From: JBICIG01 sp043101605
GTDB lineage: Bacteria; Planctomycetota; Phycisphaerae; Phycisphaerales; UBA1924
NCBI GenBank assembly: GCA_043101605.1
Contig: JBICIG010000034.1
Span: forward strand, 1 to 64,000
Reading direction: 5' to 3'
Length of the DNA stretch: 64,000 nucleotides
Position 1 is the stretch's first letter. Every line of letters starts with the position of its first letter. The notes below the pieces were generated by a model. The model had not been told where the DNA came from, did no database searches, and was given only the letters and a program-made list of their open reading frames with translations. Shown here one piece after another: positions 45,172 through 53,372 of the stretch. Both the position numbers and the translations under genes were made by a program.

Positions 45172-46890
45172 TCAACCATGTGCGCCCAAACACCGCTCCA
45201 CCCGCCGACGCACCCGCTCCTTCCCCAGGATCGCCAGCGTCTGGCCCAGCGGCGGGCTCACCGTCGTCCCCGTCAACGCCACCCGCAACGGCTGCGCGAC
45301 CTTGCCCATCCCGATCCCCTCCCCCTCGCACCACGCCTTCACCGCAGACTCGATCCCCTCGGGCTCGAACGGCTCGATCCGGTCGATCTCCCCCGCAAAC
45401 CGCCCGAGCACCTCCAGCCCGCTCGGCTCGCCCTTGCGCAGCGCCTTGCCCACCGCCCCCTCGTCGAACTCCACCGCCTCGTCGCCGATCAGCGCGAACC
45501 GCACCGGCTCGCGCGCATCGCTCCAGGTCCGCGCCCGGGGCTGCGCCGCGGCGCACACGATCGCGAACAGGTCCCCCGCGCCCGAGCCGTCCCCGCCCAA
45601 CGCCTCCAGCGCCCCCGGGTCGAACTCCGCCAGCCACGCCGCCCAACGCCTGCGAAACGCACCCGGCTCCATCGCCTGGATCGAGTCCGCGTTGAACGCC
45701 AGCAGCTTCGCCCGATCGAACTTGCTCGCCGCCTTGCTCAGCCCCTCGAACCCGAACCGCTCAGCCAGGAACCCCGCGTCGAACCGCTCCAGGTCCGTCC
45801 CGTCCGGGTTCTTCGTCTTCGGGTTCCACCCCAGCAGCGCCAGGTAGTTCACCACCGCCTCGGGCAGGTACCCGCTCGCCCGGAAGTCCTCCACATCGAT
45901 CTCCGGCAGATCGACCCGGATTGTGCGCGCCAGCGCCCGCAACTGCCCCGTCTCGAGCTGCGACTTCTTGTGCTTCAGCCACGCCGCGAACCGATCGCCC
46001 GGGATCTCCCCCGCCGGCGGCTCGCTCACCCCCGCCGCCTTGCACGCCTCCCGCGCCGCCTTGTCCTTGTCGCGCTTCGACATCTTCGACCCGTCCGGGT
46101 TGAAGATCAGCGGCAGATGACAGTAACTCGGCACGCGAAACCCGCTCCCGTCCTCCCGCACCAGCGCCATCTGCAACGCCGCATGCTTGGGCGTGTTATT
46201 CAGATGCTCCTGACCCCGGATCACATGCGTGACCCCCATCAGCTCATCATCGACCACCACCGCAAAGTGATAAGTCGGCATCCCGTCGCGCTTGCGGATC
46301 ACGAAGTCGTCAAAGTGCTCGGTCGTGAACTCGATCTCCCCGAGCAACTCATCCCGCACCCGGATCGTCTCATCGGGTGCGCGGAACCGCACCACATGCG
46401 GCTCCCCCGCCGCCCGCGCCAGCATCGCGTCCCGGTCATACGCCGGATCACGCACATACCGGAAGGTCCGCTTGGCCTCCTGCGCCGCGCCCCGCATCGC
46501 CTCGAGTTCCTCGGGCGTGTCGAACGCCGGGTACGCCAGGTCCCGCTCGATCAACTGATCCAGGAACCGCTGGTAGGTCTCCAGCCGCTGCGACTGATAG
46601 AACGGCCCCACGCCGCGCTCATCCCCGCCGATGGTCCGCCCATCGCGCGCCTCGAACACCGGCCCGTCGTCCCAGTCGATCCCGAGCCACGCCAGGTCCG
46701 CCAGGATCCCCGCCGCCGCCTCTTCCGACGACCGCGCCAGATCCGTGTCCTCGATCCGCAGCAGGAACCGCCCGCGCTCCCGCCGCGCGAACGCCCAGCA
46801 CAGCAACGCCGTGCGCGCCCCGCCGACATGCAGGTGCCCCGTCGGCGAAGGGGCAAAGCGGGTGACGACCGGATCGGTAGGCGTGCGCAT
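45172..46890 (-). CDS. gltX: Glutamate--tRNA ligase
   Basis: A 572-residue GluRS. The HIGH motif is FAPSPTGHLHVGGARTALLC and KMSKS is DGSKMSKRDKDKAAREACKA. The region after KMSKS carries an extra ~40 residues of charged sequence (AAGVSEPPAGEIPGDRFAAW and neighbours). Together with a long C-terminal anticodon domain this makes it longer than the usual ~470-500. ATG 46890 opens the Rossmann domain; no strong ribosome site precedes it. GlnRS is encoded next door, so this enzyme is probably specific for tRNA-Glu. Confidence 0.96.
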   Translation of the reverse strand: MRTPTDPVVTRFAPSPTGHLHVGGARTALLCWAFARRERGRFLLRIEDTDLARSSEEAAAGILADLAWLGIDWDDGPVFEARDGRTIGGDERGVGPFYQSQRLETYQRFLDQLIERDLAYPAFDTPEELEAMRGAAQEAKRTFRYVRDPAYDRDAMLARAAGEPHVVRFRAPDETIRVRDELLGEIEFTTEHFDDFVIRKRDGMPTYHFAVVVDDELMGVTHVIRGQEHLNNTPKHAALQMALVREDGSGFRVPSYCHLPLIFNPDGSKMSKRDKDKAAREACKAAGVSEPPAGEIPGDRFAAWLKHKKSQLETGQLRALARTIRVDLPEIDVEDFRASGYLPEAVVNYLALLGWNPKTKNPDGTDLERFDAGFLAERFGFEGLSKAASKFDRAKLLAFNADSIQAMEPGAFRRRWAAWLAEFDPGALEALGGDGSGAGDLFAIVCAAAQPRARTWSDAREPVRFALIGDEAVEFDEGAVGKALRKGEPSGLEVLGRFAGEIDRIEPFEPEGIESAVKAWCEGEGIGMGKVAQPLRVALTGTTVSPPLGQTLAILGKERVRRRVERCLGAHG

Positions 46891-47036
46891 GCCCGAGGGT
46901 AGCCGGCTGCGCCCCCCCGAACCCAACCGACACCCCTCACGCGCCCCCTACCCCCTTTGCGCCCCCTTGACAGGCCGGTATGCTGCGCGATGGGCTCCGC
47001 GAGCGCGCCGGGCCCGACCTTTCAGGAGACCCACCG

Positions 47037-49106
47037 ATGGCTGTACGCAACCCCGAAGACATCCGCAACATCTGCCTCGTGGGTCAGGCCGGCGTCGGAA
47101 AGACCACCCTCTCCGAGCGGCTCCTCTTCACCACCGGCACCATCAACCGCATGGGCTCGGTCGAGGAAGGCACCACCACCAGCGACTGGTCCGACGAGGA
47201 AAAGCACCACAAGCACTCGCTCCGCACCAGCGTCCTCCACTTCGAGCACGAGGGGCACCTGGTCAACCTCATCGACTGCCCCGGGCTCCCCGACTTCCTC
47301 GCCGGCACCATCGCCTGCTTCCCCGCCGTCGAGACCGTCTGCATCACCGTCGACGCCTCCAAGGGCATCGAGCCCGTCACCCGACGCATGATGCAGGTCG
47401 CCAAGGCACGCAACCTCCCCACCATGCTCCTGGTCAACAAGATGGAGGACCCCACCGCCGACCTCGAAGCCCTTGTCGACGAGTTCCGCGAGACCTTCGG
47501 CAGCCAGTGCATCCCCATCTGCCTCCCGACCCCGGACCGCTCGGGCGTCGTCTCCGTCTTCGAGGGCGACCACTCGGGCGACACCCTCTTCGGCAGCGCC
47601 GACGACGCCCACCAGCAGATCATCGAGCAGATCGTCGAGATGAACGACGACCTCATGAACCAGTACCTCGAGCAGGGCGACGCCGACAACCTCGACCCCG
47701 CCCGCCTCCACGACGCCTTCGAAGCCGCCCTCCGCGAGGCCCACCTCGTCCCCATCTGCTTCGTCTCGGCCAAGACCGGCGCCGGCGTCGACCACCTCCT
47801 CCATGTCTTCGCCAGCCTCCTGCCCAATCCCCTCGAGGGCAACCCCCGCCCCTTCCTCAAGACCGCCGAACAGGGCGACGACGAGGTCGAGTTCCGCGCC
47901 GAACCAGACCCCGACAAGCCCCTCCTCGCCCACATCTTCAAGGTCACCAGCGACCGCCATGTCGGCAAACTCGGCGTCTTCCGCGTCCATCAGGGCACCA
48001 TCAAATCCCGCGCCGAGATCTACCTCGGCGACCAGAAAAAAGCCATCCGCATCGGGCACCTCCTCAAGCGCCAGGGCAAGGACCAGGTCGAGGTCGACGC
48101 ACTCGGCCCCGGCGACATCGGCGCCGTCGCCAAGATCGACGAACTCCACTTCGACGCCGTCCTCCACGAGTCACACGAACTCGACTCGGTCCACCTCCGA
48201 CCACTCCCCATGCCCAAGCCCCTCTTCGGGCTCGCGATCGAACTCAAGAACCACGCCGACGAAACCAAGTTCGGCACCGCCATCCAGAAACTCCTCGACG
48301 AGGACCCGGGCCTCAAGTACGAACGCATCGCCGCCACCAAGCAGACCGTCCTCCGCGGGCTCGGCGAACTCCACCTCCGCGTCGTCCTCGAGAAGCTCAA
48401 GGAACGCTTCGGCATCGAGCTCAACACCGCCCCCCCCAAGGTCGCCTACAAGGAAACCATCACCGGACGAGCCGACGGGCACCACCGGCACAAGAAGCAG
48501 ACCGGCGGCGCCGGGCAGTTCGGCGAGGTCTTCCTCCGCGTCGAACCACTCCCCGAAGACCACGAGACCGGCTTCGAGTTCGAGAACGCCACCGTCGGCG
48601 GCTCCATCCCCCGGCAGTTCATGCCCGCCATCGAGAAGGGCGTCCGCGCCGTCCTCGAACACGGCGCCGTCGCCGGCTACCCCCTCACCGGCGTCAAGGT
48701 CAGCGTCTACGACGGGAAGTACCACCCCGTCGATTCCAAGGAAGTCGCCTTCATCACCGCCGGCAAACGCGCCTTCATCGACGCCGTCGCCAAGGCACAC
48801 CCCGCACTCCTCGAGCCCTATGTCGACATCGAGGTCACCGCTCCCAAGGACTACATGGGCGACATCACCGGCGACCTCTCCACCAAGCGCGGCCGCATCC
48901 AGGACACCGCCATGATCGGCGCCGACATCTGCGTCATCAAAGCCACCGTCCCGCTCGGCGAACTCCAGAACTACTCCACCGAACTCAAGTCCATCACCGC
49001 CGGCTCGGGCTCCTACGCCATGGACTACTCCCACGACGAACAAACCCCGCCCCACATCCAGCAGGAAGTCGTCGCCGCGTTCAAGCACGAGGAAGACGAG
49101 GACTGA
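47037..49106 (+). CDS. Elongation factor G-like GTPase (EF-G paralogue)
   Basis: A 689-residue translational GTPase with all EF-G domains. The P-loop is GQAGVGKTT (16-24), G3 is DCPGLPDF, and G5 is SAKTGAG. Two departures from housekeeping EF-G stand out. The switch I segment has EEKHHKHSLRTSV in place of the RGITI motif, and the G4 motif is NKMED rather than NKxD. These fit the EF-G II/FusA2-like paralogues, whose roles differ (recycling, stress, unknown). The C-terminal domain IV and V match (RADGHHRHKKQTGGAGQFGE; QLHVHD region less clear). ATG 47037 follows AGGAGAC. Confidence 0.92.
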   Translation: MAVRNPEDIRNICLVGQAGVGKTTLSERLLFTTGTINRMGSVEEGTTTSDWSDEEKHHKHSLRTSVLHFEHEGHLVNLIDCPGLPDFLAGTIACFPAVETVCITVDASKGIEPVTRRMMQVAKARNLPTMLLVNKMEDPTADLEALVDEFRETFGSQCIPICLPTPDRSGVVSVFEGDHSGDTLFGSADDAHQQIIEQIVEMNDDLMNQYLEQGDADNLDPARLHDAFEAALREAHLVPICFVSAKTGAGVDHLLHVFASLLPNPLEGNPRPFLKTAEQGDDEVEFRAEPDPDKPLLAHIFKVTSDRHVGKLGVFRVHQGTIKSRAEIYLGDQKKAIRIGHLLKRQGKDQVEVDALGPGDIGAVAKIDELHFDAVLHESHELDSVHLRPLPMPKPLFGLAIELKNHADETKFGTAIQKLLDEDPGLKYERIAATKQTVLRGLGELHLRVVLEKLKERFGIELNTAPPKVAYKETITGRADGHHRHKKQTGGAGQFGEVFLRVEPLPEDHETGFEFENATVGGSIPRQFMPAIEKGVRAVLEHGAVAGYPLTGVKVSVYDGKYHPVDSKEVAFITAGKRAFIDAVAKAHPALLEPYVDIEVTAPKDYMGDITGDLSTKRGRIQDTAMIGADICVIKATVPLGELQNYSTELKSITAGSGSYAMDYSHDEQTPPHIQQEVVAAFKHEEDED

Positions 49107-49241
49107 TCCGCCCGTCGTCGGTGGCAGTTCTCGCTGCCCGTGGCCACCACCGGGCATCGCGCAAGTCCTGCGCGACGCCAGAAACTCGATTCGTTTTTGA
49201 ACCTCGCCGGGCCGGAGTGCCGACACCCCGACCCGGCGTTG

Positions 49242-49271
49242 TTGTGCCCGGACTCCGCCATCTGGTAGACT
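49242..49271 (+). promoter_or_regulatory. Candidate promoter for the 49302 gene
   Basis: TTGTGC (49242-49247) and TAGACT (49266-49271) are spaced by 18 nt, 30 nt ahead of the start codon. Moderate match only. A 7-bp hairpin (49157-49175) earlier in the same gap lacks a close T-run. Confidence 0.4.
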
Positions 49272-49301
49272 GGGCGAGCTTGCAGACATGGGAGAGCCGT
49301 C

Positions 49302-49748
49302 ATGGACCCGATAGGCCCCATCCCGATCCACCTCGCCCGGGCCTACGGCATCAACCAGCCGCAGCCGACCAAGCCGGTCCAGCCGGTCGCCCCCGTCCAG
49401 CCGGGAAACAAACCCGGCGCTGTCGAGGTCCGCGGCTTCTCGATCCGCCCAACCGCGCGACCCATCCAGACCGAGCCGACCATCGACACCACCCGCGCCC
49501 GCCTCGTCAGCGCGAAGGTGCCCGGCGGGATCGACTTCTCTTCCGCACAGCCCGAGCCGACGCGATCCCCCATCGAGTCCGCAACCGCTCAACGGGTCGT
49601 CAACACCAGCGCCTCGCCGACGGCTCGCGCCGATGACGCCCTCCCCAGCGGGCGTTTGGGCAGCTACTCGATCTACCGCCATCCCGCCGACCGCAACGCC
49701 GCGGCCACCGGCGTCGATCTCGGCAGAATCCTCGACGCCAACGCCTGA
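49302..49748 (+). CDS. Hypothetical protein with conserved-looking C-terminus
   Basis: A 148-residue protein rich in Pro, Ala and Thr, with no signal peptide or membrane helix. Most of it looks disordered (QPQPTKPVQPVAPVQPGNKP). Two parts look conserved: RARLVSAKVPGGIDFSS in the middle and SYSIYRHPADRNAAATGVDL near the end. The shape, a disordered chain ending in a short conserved helix, is like FlgM-type regulators, but no real similarity is shown. ATG 49302 follows GGGAGAG. I do not recognise the family. Confidence 0.65.
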   Translation: MDPIGPIPIHLARAYGINQPQPTKPVQPVAPVQPGNKPGAVEVRGFSIRPTARPIQTEPTIDTTRARLVSAKVPGGIDFSSAQPEPTRSPIESATAQRVVNTSASPTARADDALPSGRLGSYSIYRHPADRNAAATGVDLGRILDANA

Positions 49749-49768
49749 TCCTCGCGTACGCTCCGGGC

Positions 49769-51052
49769 ATGACCAGCACGGATGCGACCCACACCACCAT
49801 CGTCTCGAAGATGACCCCCGATCACCTCCTCGACGCGCCGCTCCTCCCGGAGATCTGGCCCCTCGAGGACGGGCTCGACTTCCTCAACCACGGTTCGTAC
49901 GGCGTCTGCCCCACGCCCATCCTCGAAGCCCAGTCGGCGCACCGGCGCACCATGGAATCCGAGCCCGTGCGCTGGTTCCTGGGTCGGGCCGAGAAACTCC
50001 TCGACCGCGCACGCGATTCGGTCGCCGAACTCATCGGCTGTCAGCCGCGCGACATCGGCTGGACCCCCAACGCCACCATCGCCCTGACCACCGTCCTCTT
50101 CAGCCTCGGGCTCAAGCCGGGCGATGAGGTCCTCGTCAACGACCACGAGTACATGTCGGTCATCAACGAACTCCAACGGATGCACGACCGAGGCGGACCC
50201 ACCACCGTCGTCGCCCCCGTCCCCTTCCCCATCACCTCCGACGAGGATGTCATCGCGCCGATGCTCGAGCGCGTCACGCCCAACACCAGACTCGCGGTCA
50301 TCAGCCACATCACCAGCCCCACCGCCACCATCCTCCCCGTTGCCCGGCTCATCCGCGAGCTGCAGGCCAAGGGCGTGATGGTCCTGCTCGACGGCGCGCA
50401 CTCCCCGGGGCAGATCGAGTTCGACATCGAGGAACTCAACCCGGATTTCTTCGCTGCCGACCTGCACAAGTGGGTCTGCACGCCCAAGGGCACGGGGCTG
50501 CTCTGGGTCCGCCCGGATCACCAGGCGCGGATCCGCCCGCTCGCCCTCTCCAGCCGCGCGCACAACGAGCGCCCGGACCGCTCCCGCTTCCTCCGCGACT
50601 TCGACTACATGGGCACCGACGACCACACGCCGATGATCGTCGCGCGCGAGGCGATCGACCTGTTCGCCGGCGCGATCGAGCCCGGCGCATCCATCCGCGA
50701 CGGCTGGCGCGCGCTCATGAAGCGCAACCACGACCTCGTCCTCGCCGGCCGCCGGCTTGTCTGCGACGCGATCGGCGTCGAGCCCGGGCTGCCCGATCGT
50801 TTCGTGCCGACCATGGCCGCGATCCGCCTCCCGGCGATCCCCGAGAAGCTCAAGGGCGTCAAGCCCACCTTCGACGACCCGCTCCAGGATCGGCTCGTGC
50901 TCGAGCACAACATCCAGGTTCCCATCTGGGTCAACATGCTCAACAACCAGCGCTACATGCGCCTCAGCGCCCAGCTCTACAACCACCGCGCCCAGTACCG
51001 GCGCCTCGCCGACGCGCTCAAAGCCGAACTCGCCCGCGAATCGGCGATGTGA
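49769..51052 (+). CDS. Class V aminotransferase-fold PLP enzyme
   Basis: A 427-residue PLP enzyme similar to isopenicillin N epimerase and cysteine-desulfurase-like proteins. FLNHGSYGVCPTPILEAQSA opens the fold. TPNATIALTTVLFSLGLKPG is the cofactor-phosphate region, MVLLDGAHSPGQIEFDIEEL carries the Asp that pairs with the pyridine nitrogen, and FAADLHKWVCTPKGTGLLWV has the Schiff-base Lys near residue 233. No sulfurtransferase Cys loop is evident. It starts 20 nt after the 49302 gene, so they may be one operon. The true reaction is unknown. Confidence 0.88.
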   Translation: MTSTDATHTTIVSKMTPDHLLDAPLLPEIWPLEDGLDFLNHGSYGVCPTPILEAQSAHRRTMESEPVRWFLGRAEKLLDRARDSVAELIGCQPRDIGWTPNATIALTTVLFSLGLKPGDEVLVNDHEYMSVINELQRMHDRGGPTTVVAPVPFPITSDEDVIAPMLERVTPNTRLAVISHITSPTATILPVARLIRELQAKGVMVLLDGAHSPGQIEFDIEELNPDFFAADLHKWVCTPKGTGLLWVRPDHQARIRPLALSSRAHNERPDRSRFLRDFDYMGTDDHTPMIVAREAIDLFAGAIEPGASIRDGWRALMKRNHDLVLAGRRLVCDAIGVEPGLPDRFVPTMAAIRLPAIPEKLKGVKPTFDDPLQDRLVLEHNIQVPIWVNMLNNQRYMRLSAQLYNHRAQYRRLADALKAELARESAM

Positions 51053-51104
51053 CGAGCACGCGCGGCCGCGTCAACCCATCGCCCGCGCGCACAAACCGCG
51101 GATG

Positions 51105-51130
51105 TGTTCCACGTGGAACATAGTTCCACG
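51105..51130. promoter_or_regulatory. Putative parS (ParB-binding) site
   Basis: TGTTCCACGTGGAACA at 51105-51120 is a perfect 16-bp palindrome that matches the bacterial chromosomal parS consensus (TGTTNCACGTGAAACA in Bacillus; the GGAAC form is used in Pseudomonas). A second half-site GTTCCACG follows at 51123-51130. It lies in the 185-nt gap between convergent genes, where a binding site would not disturb coding. Together with ParA/ParB such sites mark the replication-origin region for segregation. Confidence 0.8.
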
Positions 51131-51237
51131 CCCCGTGCGCCGGGCCCCCGTGCCTCGACCGTCGTGCCACCGCTTGACCCGACGGGCAAGCCGCGCGAAC
51201 CACGCCGGGCGCACGACGCCGACCCAACGAACCGCGC

Positions 51238-52746
51238 TCACACCCGGTAGATCGGCTTGAGCCTCTCCGCCAGGTGCCGCAGCAGCGGCCCGCTCTCGAG
51301 GGGCCTGCCCGTGATGCGCTCGCACAACTCGCCCGCGTCGAACTGGCGCCCGACCGCGTGGACCTTGTCGCGGAGCCACCCCAGCAGCCCGAGGAACTCG
51401 CCGCGGCTCATCCGGTCGTCGAGGTCGGGCAGGTCGCGCCGGATCGCCTCCCACATCTGGGCGGCGTAGAGGTTTCCCAGCGTGTAGGTCGGGAAGTACC
51501 CGAGCAGCCCGAACGACCAGTGGACATCCTGCAGACACCCGCGCGCGTCGTCGGGCACCTCGACGCCCAGGGACTCGCGGTACTTCTCGTTCCACACGCC
51601 CGGGACATCCGCCGCCTCGAGCGAGCCCGAGAAGAGCGCCCGCTCGATCTCGAAGCGGATCATCACATGCATGTTGTAAGTCGCCTCGTCGGACTCGACG
51701 CGGATGAGGCTCGGCGTGGCGGTGTTGACCGCCGCGTACAGGTCGCGCACGCCGAACGGTTCGATCGCAGTTCCGAGGATCTGCTTGGCGTGGGGGAGCG
51801 CCCACTCCCAGAACGCCTCGCTCCGCCCGACGAGGTTCTCCCACAGGCGCGACTGGCTCTCGTGGATGCCCAGCGAGATCGAGTCGCCCAGCGGCTCGCC
51901 GAAGTGGTCCTGCTTGGGCAGCCCCTGCTCGTACAGCCCGTGACCGGCTTCGTGCATGGTGCTGTAGAGCGCGTCGGTGAAGTGCTGGTCGCGGTAGCGC
52001 GTCGTCAGGCGCGTGTCGCCCGGGCCGAAGCCCGAGCAGAACGGGTGGGTCGTCGGGTCGAGGCGCCCGGCATCGAGATCGAACCCGATCGCTTCGAGCA
52101 CGAAGAGCCCGAAGGCGTGCTGGCGGCTCTCCTCGATCTTCACATGCAGCGGCTCGGTGCCGGGGTGCGCGCCCCGGTTGAGCTCGCCGAGCAGCGCGGT
52201 CAGCTCGGTGCGCAGGGGGGTGAAGACCCGTTCGATGTCGGCGGCCCGCGCGTTGGGCTCGTACTCATCGAGCAGCGCGTCGTACGCCTCGCCCCCGTCG
52301 GGGGTGCCGAAGCACGCGGCTTTCTCGCGCGTCAGCGCGATCATCTTCGTGAGCCAGGGCTTGAAGGCCTGGAAGTCGCTCGCGGCGCGCGCCCGCTTCC
52401 ACGCCTCCTGGCTCTGGCTCCCGACGCGGGCGAGTTCCTCGACCAATCGCCCGGGCAGCTTGCACGCCTTGTCGTAGTCGCGCCGGTAGCGTTTGAGGCT
52501 GGCGGCCAGACGCGGGTTGCCCGTCGCGCCCGGGTCGGCCTCGGCGCGGGCGATGAGTTCGCCGAACGCGGCGCTGGTGCTCCGTTCGTGGACCATCGAC
52601 GCGATCAGCCCGGCCTGCTCGGCGCGCAGCGGCGCGCCCGCGGCGGGCATGTAGGTCTCCTGGTCCCAGCCCAGCAGGCTCTCGACCGCGCCGAGCGTCG
52701 CGATCGAACGGGATTCCTTCGCCAAGGCGGCGTACGCGTCAGACAT
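51238..52746 (-). CDS. M32-family metallocarboxypeptidase
   Basis: A 502-residue thermostable-carboxypeptidase-type enzyme. The zinc motif HEAGH lies in ALYSTMHEAGHGLYEQGLPK, near residue 265, and the downstream Glu and IHESQSRLWENLVGRS motif are present. GWDQETYMPAAGAPLRAEQ at the N-terminus and PTYTLGNLYAAQMW near the C-terminus complete the M32 pattern. It removes C-terminal amino acids from peptides in the cytoplasm. ATG 52746 follows AGGAG at slightly long spacing. Confidence 0.96.
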   Translation of the reverse strand: MSDAYAALAKESRSIATLGAVESLLGWDQETYMPAAGAPLRAEQAGLIASMVHERSTSAAFGELIARAEADPGATGNPRLAASLKRYRRDYDKACKLPGRLVEELARVGSQSQEAWKRARAASDFQAFKPWLTKMIALTREKAACFGTPDGGEAYDALLDEYEPNARAADIERVFTPLRTELTALLGELNRGAHPGTEPLHVKIEESRQHAFGLFVLEAIGFDLDAGRLDPTTHPFCSGFGPGDTRLTTRYRDQHFTDALYSTMHEAGHGLYEQGLPKQDHFGEPLGDSISLGIHESQSRLWENLVGRSEAFWEWALPHAKQILGTAIEPFGVRDLYAAVNTATPSLIRVESDEATYNMHVMIRFEIERALFSGSLEAADVPGVWNEKYRESLGVEVPDDARGCLQDVHWSFGLLGYFPTYTLGNLYAAQMWEAIRRDLPDLDDRMSRGEFLGLLGWLRDKVHAVGRQFDAGELCERITGRPLESGPLLRHLAERLKPIYRV

Positions 52747-52816
52747 GCAACCCGCTCCTCTCTGTTTCGGGGCGCCTGCCCCGCAACGGGAACGATAGCC
52801 GAAGGTAGGAACCGCC

Positions 52817-53368
52817 ATGCACCCGTTCCTCGTCCAGACCCCCCGGCTCCGGCTCCGGCTGCCCGTGATCGACGACGCGGCGGCGATGTTCGCGGTCTAC
52901 GGCGACCCGGAGGTCCTCCGCTACATCCCCGCCGACCCGAGCCCGTCGCTGGACCACACCCGCGAGCGGCTTGCCGAACGGATCGCCCAGCAGCCGATGC
53001 TCGGCGAGCACCCGCTGGAACTGCTGGCGATCGAGCGCGCGCACGACGGGCTCGTCGTCGGGTGCTGCGGGCTGGTGCCGGTCGAACGCAAGGGGCCCGA
53101 GGTGGAGATCGCGTACCACATCGGGCGCGCGCACTGGGGGCGGGGCTACGCGACCGAAGCCGCCCGCGCCTGCCTGGCGTGGGGGATGGGCGAGAACGGC
53201 CCTGGGCTCGACCGCGTCATCGGGCTCATCGACCCGGCCAACGAGGGGTCGCGGCGCGTGCTGACCAAGTGCGGGATGCGCTCGCTGGGCGAGACCGATC
53301 GGTACTACGGCATGGCGGCGGAACTCTTTGAGATCCGCCGGGCGAACACGCGGGAAGGGCCGATCTGA
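52817..53368 (+). CDS. GNAT acetyltransferase (RimJ/RimL-like)
   Basis: A 183-residue N-acetyltransferase. TPRLRLRLPVIDDAAAMFAV opens the fold. The acetyl-CoA loop is IAYHIGRAHWGRGYATEAAR, and GLDRVIGLIDPANEGSRRVL and KCGMRSLGETDRYYGMAAEL close it. This is the branch that includes ribosomal-protein Nα-acetyltransferases; the real target may be another amine. It converges with the terpene-cyclase-fold gene 4 nt away. Confidence 0.9.
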   Translation: MHPFLVQTPRLRLRLPVIDDAAAMFAVYGDPEVLRYIPADPSPSLDHTRERLAERIAQQPMLGEHPLELLAIERAHDGLVVGCCGLVPVERKGPEVEIAYHIGRAHWGRGYATEAARACLAWGMGENGPGLDRVIGLIDPANEGSRRVLTKCGMRSLGETDRYYGMAAELFEIRRANTREGPI

Positions 53369-53372
53369 TGGA

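Noticed and set aside
46967..46984. Perfect TTGACA close to TATGCT upstream of the EF-G gene
   Set aside because: The two boxes are only six bases apart, so they cannot be one promoter. No good -10 lies 16-18 nt after TTGACA.
46631..49636. Very long plus-strand open frame of 1001 codons
   Set aside because: It runs antisense to gltX and out of frame over the EF-G gene, and its translation is Arg/Pro/His low complexity. This is an effect of high GC.
51071..51844. Minus-strand frame ending MFHVEHIRG-like, at 51071-51844
   Set aside because: Most of it is the M32 gene read out of frame. The MFHVEH string comes from reading through the parS palindrome, not from a gene.
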